Below, piece by piece: positions 5,630-11,234 of a DNA stretch of 11,234 nucleotides. The translations under genes were made by a program, and so were the position numbers. The stretch is taken from contig JAHENH010000032.1 of assembly GCA_018609935.1 (NCBI GenBank), forward strand, positions 1-11,234, in the 5' to 3' direction. The stretch is from Halobacteriales archaeon. Lineage in GTDB: Archaea > Halobacteriota > Halobacteria > Halorutilales > JAHENH01. The number at the start of each line of letters is the position of its first letter. The first letter of the stretch is position 1. The notes beneath the pieces were generated by a model. That model did not search any database. It worked only from the letters and a program-made list of their open reading frames with translations, and was not told the origin of the DNA.

Positions 5630-8494
5630 ATGGAATTCTTTCAAAGACGTGAATATAATCAATTAGGATTTGAGTATTCCCTTAATTTTAAACCCTCAGA
5701 TAAACATTCAGACAGATATGTAGATGTTCTAGATTTAAACCTCGTGGGGGATTTTTGGGAAAAATGGGAGCCACCTATAAATATATTTATACATACCTCA
5801 GATAAACTAATTGTTTCTCAGACTAAGGACTACCTAACGAATAGACAAATAAACCTTACTATGGAGCTATTTTTCTTAGATGATGACGAACAACAGAAAT
5901 TTATTATAACCGCTAAAGATGCTGATCAACAAGAAGAAAAATTTCACATAAAAATCCCTAAACTGGCATTACTTGATATATGGGAAAAATTATTACAGGG
6001 TGAACATTCTGAGGATATCTTAAACGAGATAACAGATATATATGAAAAACGTATTCCAGTAGCATTATACGATATAATTGAAGAAGCTTCAATTTGTTTA
6101 AATATAGAGGATTTTTTCAAAGTAATTAATATTCTTTCCAGATATTCAGATAGTTTCAGCTCCGAAATTGCGAGTACTAGATATCAATCTTTCTTAAATA
6201 TGTGTATATCAAAATCAAAAGGAAAATTTCACAAAATACACTCTTTTCCTGAACTTCAAGAATTAATATCTAAATATAATAGTTTTGAAAATTTAAAAGA
6301 AATCCGCACAGAAAAATTTATCTACAGAAATATTTTTGGTTATATTTATTCAAATAGAGACACTTCAAAGCTTGATAAAATAATTACTCACTCTAAATTT
6401 TTGGAAAATTGTTCATCTATAGATGAAAAACATTTCTGTTATTATTTGTCTAAACTAATTGATTCACATAAATATGATTTAGATAAAGCAAGAAAACTTA
6501 CAAAAAGTTGGATAGATACTCCAGGAGATACTAATTACTGGGAAGAAAAAGAAAAACTTCTGGGAAAAAATATTTCAATGGAGGAAAAACCCAAAAGATT
6601 TCGTAAATTACTGTTTAAAGCCACAAACCTGAATAATACAGAATTTATGTTTATGGCTGCTAATTATATATTCTGGAAGGCTAGTCAGTATCATATAAAA
6701 TCAGAAAATTTAGAAATTCAGCCAGAATTATTTGAAATATCTGAAAACATATTTATTGATCTTGATGTTAATAAATTAGCTGAAAAAGCAAGATATTATT
6801 ATCACATATCAAAAGGTCATCAATTAAAGATAGAAAATGAATTAAAAGCTCTTAGTCATTATACAGCAGCTATTAAAATTGCTAAAGATACAGAAAGTGA
6901 TTGGAAAAATTCTAAATATTATCATCTTGTTCCTCCTATTAGGTATAATGCGGATATTGTGGTATCAATATACAAAGAAAAAAAAGAATATTCAAAAGGA
7001 ATAAAATATCTTGAAGAAACTCTAAATCAAATAAAAAACTTAGAGGGAGTCAATCCTGAAAACAAAAAATATTCCAAAGATTATATTAAAGCTTTGTTAC
7101 ATGAAATGAAAGCTCACCACATATTAAAAAATGAACAAATTGAAACAGCGTTAAAACAAGCAATTTCAGAACTAAAAAAAGCAATAAAGTATTTTAGTAG
7201 AATAGATAATGAAAATCTAAAAAATGGCGCTATAGCAAGAAAATATGAAATCGAGGCATTAAATGCTGAAATACAAGGTAACTTTGATAAAGCAGCTGAT
7301 TTACACAGTAAATACATAGAAGTTCAGAAGGATTCCGCATCTGGAATTATCTATCATAAAGCCGAAATGTTTGGGAGCAAGGTTAAATCAGCTATGTTGT
7401 CACAGAACTACAGCAAAGCAAAACAAATCCTGTCAGATATGGAAAAAGAAATAAATCTTCGGGGCAGACATAAAGCTTTAAAAGCCTTAGTTGAAATAAC
7501 ATTAGACTATAAAGATAGAAAAATTTCAGACTCTGATAAAGTTTATAAAAATGCTCTTGAGATGTGGAAGGAAGACGATGACCACCCTCTTCATATAAAA
7601 AGAGACTATACTACTGCGTTTGGTCAGATACTTGCATCCCAAAGATTAATACAATGGTATAAAAATCCAGATCTACTAGACGCTCTTGTTAGCCAGTCTA
7701 TAAAAGAGGCATTTATACCCAAAGATATAAACGAGTTATACACAGAAGACCTCGAAACTGATCAATTAACTAACCTATCTTTAGATGAATTATGGCAAGA
7801 AAAATTACCTTTGAATGTAATGGAAAAAATACGGAGTTTCGAATTAAATCAAATTACCAGTGTAGACTATGATAGTCTTATACAGCAGTTAGTAGTTGCA
7901 CTTGAAATACATATGGCATTAGTAGTTGAATACCATACAAAAAAATACTGTGGGAAAAACTGGAAAAAAAATATAAAAAACTCAGAAAAGTCACAAGTTG
8001 ACATTAATTTAACTCTTGGTGATTACTTTTCATTCTTCAACACAGAAATAGGACAGAAAATAGATTTATCTGATAGAATTATTGAAAAGGATCATACCAA
8101 AATTATTGACAACGTAACAATAAATAAAATAAGAAATGATCTACAACACGGTAACAAATTAAGGATTGCAAATTCAGACTCTGAATATGAATCAATAAAA
8201 AATGAAATTTTTAACCTCATGAAAATACTATCGAAGATAACACCTATACCAGGAACAGTTGAATCTGAAATCCTTGATACATATTATGTCCGTCTCCTTT
8301 GGAGTTCATCAAATAAGAGGGTTTTAATAGATACAAATAAGAAACTCAATTCTGAAAAAATATATTATTTTCCTCCAAGATCTATTAAAAATAAAGAAAA
8401 GGTGGAGATTAAAAAAGAAAATATTGTAGAATGTCAAGAAACTAAAGGATTAGAAGAGTTTTTAAAAGCTGAGATGTCCACAACATCTCTTTAA
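5630..8494 (+). CDS. Large helical-repeat protein with a C-terminal HEPN-type RNase motif
   Basis: 954 residues, no signal peptide or membrane segment, so cytoplasmic. Residues 1-110 look beta-rich (alternating strands such as PINIFIHTSDKLIVSQ and FIITAKDADQQEEKFHIKI). About 125-740 is continuous helix with TPR-like units, for example ALSHYTAAIKIAKDTESDW near 406 and ADLHSKYIEVQ near 556. About 740-870 resembles a HEPN domain: a long hydrophobic helix (IQQLVVALEIHMALVVEY), a loop, then IRNDLQHGNKL, in which Arg835 and His840 form the RNA-cleaving Rx4H motif. A basic tail of about 85 residues follows. A TPR platform joined to HEPN suggests a sensor whose repeats control an RNase, as in abortive-infection proteins. 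That role is inferred, and I recognise no named family. Codon use is A/T-rich and even throughout. It appears to be transcribed alone. Confidence 0.6.
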   Translation: MEFFQRREYNQLGFEYSLNFKPSDKHSDRYVDVLDLNLVGDFWEKWEPPINIFIHTSDKLIVSQTKDYLTNRQINLTMELFFLDDDEQQKFIITAKDADQQEEKFHIKIPKLALLDIWEKLLQGEHSEDILNEITDIYEKRIPVALYDIIEEASICLNIEDFFKVINILSRYSDSFSSEIASTRYQSFLNMCISKSKGKFHKIHSFPELQELISKYNSFENLKEIRTEKFIYRNIFGYIYSNRDTSKLDKIITHSKFLENCSSIDEKHFCYYLSKLIDSHKYDLDKARKLTKSWIDTPGDTNYWEEKEKLLGKNISMEEKPKRFRKLLFKATNLNNTEFMFMAANYIFWKASQYHIKSENLEIQPELFEISENIFIDLDVNKLAEKARYYYHISKGHQLKIENELKALSHYTAAIKIAKDTESDWKNSKYYHLVPPIRYNADIVVSIYKEKKEYSKGIKYLEETLNQIKNLEGVNPENKKYSKDYIKALLHEMKAHHILKNEQIETALKQAISELKKAIKYFSRIDNENLKNGAIARKYEIEALNAEIQGNFDKAADLHSKYIEVQKDSASGIIYHKAEMFGSKVKSAMLSQNYSKAKQILSDMEKEINLRGRHKALKALVEITLDYKDRKISDSDKVYKNALEMWKEDDDHPLHIKRDYTTAFGQILASQRLIQWYKNPDLLDALVSQSIKEAFIPKDINELYTEDLETDQLTNLSLDELWQEKLPLNVMEKIRSFELNQITSVDYDSLIQQLVVALEIHMALVVEYHTKKYCGKNWKKNIKNSEKSQVDINLTLGDYFSFFNTEIGQKIDLSDRIIEKDHTKIIDNVTINKIRNDLQHGNKLRIANSDSEYESIKNEIFNLMKILSKITPIPGTVESEILDTYYVRLLWSSSNKRVLIDTNKKLNSEKIYYFPPRSIKNKEKVEIKKENIVECQETKGLEEFLKAEMSTTSL

Positions 8495-8577
8495 TTTACA
8501 TAATAAATAAACATATCATATATAAAACATATTAATCCTAGTAACCATTTAAATATATAACAATAATTATATCTCCT

Positions 8578-8685
8578 TTAATGAATTTTCTCTACTTGGT
8601 TTTTTAGTAGACCTCTGAGGAAGCCATCTCCACCTACGATTATATCTTTATTTCTTTTAGTTTTTTTTAGATTAAATCCTTGAGT
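8578..8685 (-). pseudogene. Possible C-terminal relic of a minus-strand gene
   Basis: A minus-strand frame of 35 codons without a start ends at TAA 8580-8578. It includes KDIIVGGDGFLRGLLKN, glycine-rich and unlike random translation of such AT-rich DNA. The bases around 8610-8640 are locally GC-rich. The GGDG pattern recalls nucleotide-binding loops, but its place at the C-terminus does not match any family I know. It could equally be a chance open frame. Confidence 0.25.
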
Positions 8686-9002
8686 TTATATGTTACATTT
8701 TTCTACAAATATCCTTTGTCCTAAATGTAAGACTTAATCAATTTAAGAAAAATCTTATAGTAATTATAGACATATAAAACTACGGACCGTATAAAATATT
8801 ACTACGATATTAGTGTATACGTAGATAAAATATATACGAATTAAACAATAAAAAATACTATATAATACACGATAAAGAATTATTGATCATCCCTAATTAA
8901 CCTCTGAAAAACTATTATTTCCCTAAAAAGAAATATAGAGTATTAAGATCTAAAATATTAAAGTTAAAAATTATAAATTATAGATATTTTTCCCCATTAC
9001 TG

Positions 9003-9012
9003 TTATATAAAT
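9003..9012 (+). promoter_or_regulatory. TATA box of the DUF6361-like gene
   Basis: TTATATAAAT is centred about 29 nt upstream of ATG 9037, suited to a transcript starting at or next to the start codon. A second TATA-like TTTATAA lies at 9024-9030, too close to the ATG to serve as its TATA box. Confidence 0.5.
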
Positions 9013-9036
9013 ATTTCCATAACTTTATAACATCAA

Positions 9037-10899
9037 ATGAAGACAATAGACCCAGAATGGACAAAAAAAGTAGATACAGGAGAAATAGTAGACCCACTAC
9101 ACTTCGACAGAATACGAAACCGAATACTTAGAGACCTACTTTTTAGTGTTAACAGTATAGGAATATCACAAAGACTAAGATACATATCATTCTCACTATG
9201 GTGTCTAGACAACATAGAAAACCCCAAAAAAGACGACATAATACCCCTAGAAAAAATATTCCTTCTAAGCAACATAATACACAACCATAAAAAAACAAAA
9301 GACAGAGGAACAACCGGCCTGTCAGGAAAAAACAACATCCTATGGAACAAAAAAACACTGATGGATCCATCTAACCCTCCATTTTCCATATCAGAAGACA
9401 CATTTGAAATACAAAAAAACGGATCTGGATTCTCACAATATTATAAAAGTATAATGGACAAACTACTGCTCATAAAAGAAGATCTAAGTCCGTCACCACT
9501 TGGAAAACAAATAGCAACAGAATACAACAAAAAACAAAACATAAAATTCAAAGAACTACAGAATGCAGCAAAAAAACAAAAAATTACAACTCAACAACTA
9601 AAAAAATTCAGCAAAACAAGCTGTTGCTGTCTACTAGACGGAAAAGAAGAACAACTACTACGAAAAATATACTTCGGACAAATAAACAAAACAACAAACT
9701 ACAAAGACCTAAAATACACAAAAACAGACACTAATAAAAAGCAAAAATTAGACCTTAACAAAACAATAGATGAAAAAGATATATTCGAAATCCTAGACAC
9801 AGAAAAAACAGCAGACATAGACGAATACCTTAAAAGATACTTCAAATCCGAACTCCACATAAAAACACAAAAATCATTCCTACTCTACCTATGGATAACA
9901 AACCAACTAACACAAAAAAACAATAAATCAGCAATTACAGAAATAGACCAACTAAAACAAATAAGAGAACTCTGGAGACTACAAATCTATTATGACTACA
10001 TAGACTATGCATCCGAATCACTATTTACTGCAATACTACACCAACTAAAAACAAAACCACAAAACGAAATCTACCCAGAACAACTAATAAAAAAAATAAC
10101 CTCAAACCCAAAATACAAACAAACAATACACACAACACTAAACAACATAAAAACAGAAAAACAGGATGAGGATATAGGTTGGCTACAGAAAACATTCCAA
10201 TACATATATTATGGAAAACCACAAAACAAAAAACCACAAATAAACAAAACAACCACAAAATTTCACGGAAACTGGAATACCCTCTTAGAAACAATAGAAA
10301 CTAAAATAGACCCCCAAAAATTCTATATAGATGATAGTATAACAGAATGGAAACTAAAAACTCTTATAGAAAAAGAAATAACAAAAATCAATACACAACC
10401 CCAAAATCGAAATATACCATCAAAAATATTTGGATACACTACGGTCTTACTTGCCATACTCAGACTTAGACATCAAAAATACTTTTCAAAAGATGAACTT
10501 CAAAAATATTGGAGGTGGATAGCTAAATTCGAAAAAGAACCACCTGGGCCAACATCAATAATAAAATCCATAGACAATCTAAGTGGGAAAGAGACAGTTG
10601 AAAATTTTATTTCTGAATTTACCAAAAAATGGTGTATAGAACAACACCAGAAGGCAGCATATGAAAAAATGGAGACAAATAGAATGCCAAGACTATACGT
10701 AAGAGACCATACAGGAAGAATAAGCCACCAAAACTATAGACAAAATATATGGACTCCTACAATAACATATACAAAATTTAAAAGGATGACAGATATACTA
10801 TACGATCTAGGTCTAATCAATTCTCCAAAAATACAAAACACAGAGATATCCCAAGAAGGTAAAAAATGGCTAGATATGTTTCTTGAGGTGGAAAGTTGA
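9037..10899 (+). CDS. DUF6361-like protein of a PLD-nuclease module
   Basis: 620 residues, cytoplasmic. Residues 28-55 (RNRILRDLLFSVNSI, then RLRYISFSLW) resemble the N-terminal pattern of DUF6361 proteins, in which a helix ends in LFPG, then TRxRY and a hydrophobic helix with W. Three consecutive cysteines occur near residue 196. Residues about 160-450 are Lys/Asn/Gln/Thr-rich, and the C-terminus (about 540-620, including KRMTDILYDLGLINSP and ISQEGKKWL) looks like a winged-helix-type end. DUF6361-type genes often sit beside PLD-domain and helicase genes (from memory), and a PLD gene overlaps this one by 4 nt. Codon use is striking: nearly all A/C-ending codons (AAC, ACA, CTA, ATA) until about 10350, then more ordinary. 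The start is supported by a TATA box. Function is unknown; a DNA-defence role is inferred from context. Confidence 0.5.
   Translation: MKTIDPEWTKKVDTGEIVDPLHFDRIRNRILRDLLFSVNSIGISQRLRYISFSLWCLDNIENPKKDDIIPLEKIFLLSNIIHNHKKTKDRGTTGLSGKNNILWNKKTLMDPSNPPFSISEDTFEIQKNGSGFSQYYKSIMDKLLLIKEDLSPSPLGKQIATEYNKKQNIKFKELQNAAKKQKITTQQLKKFSKTSCCCLLDGKEEQLLRKIYFGQINKTTNYKDLKYTKTDTNKKQKLDLNKTIDEKDIFEILDTEKTADIDEYLKRYFKSELHIKTQKSFLLYLWITNQLTQKNNKSAITEIDQLKQIRELWRLQIYYDYIDYASESLFTAILHQLKTKPQNEIYPEQLIKKITSNPKYKQTIHTTLNNIKTEKQDEDIGWLQKTFQYIYYGKPQNKKPQINKTTTKFHGNWNTLLETIETKIDPQKFYIDDSITEWKLKTLIEKEITKINTQPQNRNIPSKIFGYTTVLLAILRLRHQKYFSKDELQKYWRWIAKFEKEPPGPTSIIKSIDNLSGKETVENFISEFTKKWCIEQHQKAAYEKMETNRMPRLYVRDHTGRISHQNYRQNIWTPTITYTKFKRMTDILYDLGLINSPKIQNTEISQEGKKWLDMFLEVES
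10885..10890 (+). promoter_or_regulatory. Strong Shine-Dalgarno site deciding a TTG start
   Basis: GAGGTG matches the archaeal anti-Shine-Dalgarno core and lies 5 nt before TTG 10896, inside the end of the upstream gene. It favours TTG 10896 over the in-frame ATG at 10932, which has no such site. It is the only clear Shine-Dalgarno sequence in the window. Confidence 0.65.
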
Positions 10900-11234
10900 A
10901 TCTACTTTCAGAAATATCAGATGATAAACAGATGACAGGATCTATCTTTACTACATTTCCTTTTGATGCAAGTTTCTATGAAAACTCACTACTAAACATT
11001 TTATCCAAAAAAGGAATAGGTAGAAAAAATCTAGTCCTAGTAGATTATTCTGAATACCAAAAAACACTACAAAACCAACAAAGAAACATAGGTAGTGCTG
11101 GACTAGACTATTATCTATCACCAATAAATCTACCAGGACATAGAACCTTCCACCCCAAAATATATTTCTTCACCGGGAAAAAAAGAGTCTATAGCTTCAT
11201 AGGAAGTGCAAATATAACCCAGAAAGCCTTCATA
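10896..11234 (+). CDS. Phospholipase D-like (HKD) nuclease, N-terminal part, cut by window end
   Basis: 113 codons are visible, in frame to the right edge. The start is TTG 10896, overlapping the upstream TGA by 4 nt and preceded by GAGGTG. Residues 86-106 carry the first half of a PLD active site: His86-x-Lys88 (TFHPKIYFF), then Gly103-Ser104-x-Asn106 (FIGSANIT). The FHPK...GSAN arrangement is typical of PLD-family nuclease domains found alone or at the N-terminus of DEAD/DEAH helicases in restriction and defence operons. These enzymes act through a phosphohistidine intermediate and need a second HKD motif or a dimer partner, which would lie outside the window. Codons are A+C-leaning, as in the gene before it, so the two probably travel together. 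Whether it is a separate nuclease (DrmC-like) or part of a larger helicase cannot be seen. Confidence 0.82.
   Translation, partial: MNLLSEISDDKQMTGSIFTTFPFDASFYENSLLNILSKKGIGRKNLVLVDYSEYQKTLQNQQRNIGSAGLDYYLSPINLPGHRTFHPKIYFFTGKKRVYSFIGSANITQKAFI

Larger units (their letters stand above)
8495..9036. other. 542-nt AT-rich gap with one gene-relic candidate and a promoter
   Basis: No intact gene on either strand. The only protein-like trace is the minus-strand frame at 8578-8685. Weak inverted repeats such as CTACG (8802-8806) and CGTAG (8820-8824) are present. The last 40 nt hold the promoter of the next gene. Confidence 0.5.

Noticed and set aside
7114..7317. Minus-strand 67-residue frame inside the HEPN-repeat gene
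   Set aside because: Shadow of a continuous 954-codon gene with no independent support.
9033..10294. Minus-strand Leu/Phe/Cys-rich open frames across the DUF6361-like gene
   Set aside because: Reverse reading of A+C-rich codons gives long T/G-rich hydrophobic frames; the plus-strand gene has promoter, length and operon context.

Overview
The window reads as AT-rich archaeal DNA (about 30 % G+C by eye, not computed). Several genes have TATA boxes 24-29 nt upstream of their start codons, as in leaderless archaeal transcripts, and only one gene has a strong Shine-Dalgarno site. The tyrosine recombinase and the ribbon-helix-helix/PIN pair look like haloarchaeal proteins to me. The base composition is far too AT-rich for a typical Halobacteria chromosome. 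This is therefore either an AT-rich accessory island of a haloarchaeon or a low-GC relative; the sequence alone does not decide.

Layout. 1-127 is the 3' end of an endonuclease/exonuclease/phosphatase gene. 128-950 is gene-poor, G+T-rich on the + strand, with isolated GC-rich patches. On the minus strand follow a 43-residue zinc-ribbon gene (951-1082) and a zinc-ribbon/DUF4145 gene (1160-1855). On the plus strand a short tyrosine recombinase (2008-2613) overlaps by 4 nt a PD-(D/E)XK nuclease-like gene (2610-3854). A second, isolated copy of the recombinase's last codons lies at 3938-3970, so the nuclease gene sits between two copies of the recombinase 3' end. Next is a toxin-antitoxin-like pair, a ribbon-helix-helix protein (4114-4518) and a PIN RNase (4526-5080), behind a perfect 13-bp inverted repeat that abuts the TATA box. 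A 549-nt gap holds a probable decayed minus-strand gene. Then comes a 954-residue helical-repeat protein with a HEPN-type RNase motif near its C-terminus (5630-8494), a second gap of 542 nt, and a DUF6361-like gene (9037-10899) overlapping a phospholipase-D-type nuclease gene cut by the window end (10896-11234).

Taken together this looks like a defence or mobile-element island: one recombinase and at least four different nuclease-type folds (PD-(D/E)XK, PIN, HEPN, PLD), several separated by gene relics. The least familiar parts are the recombinase-nuclease cassette with duplicated recombinase 3' ends, the large HEPN-repeat protein, and the DUF6361-like/PLD module that continues beyond the right edge.
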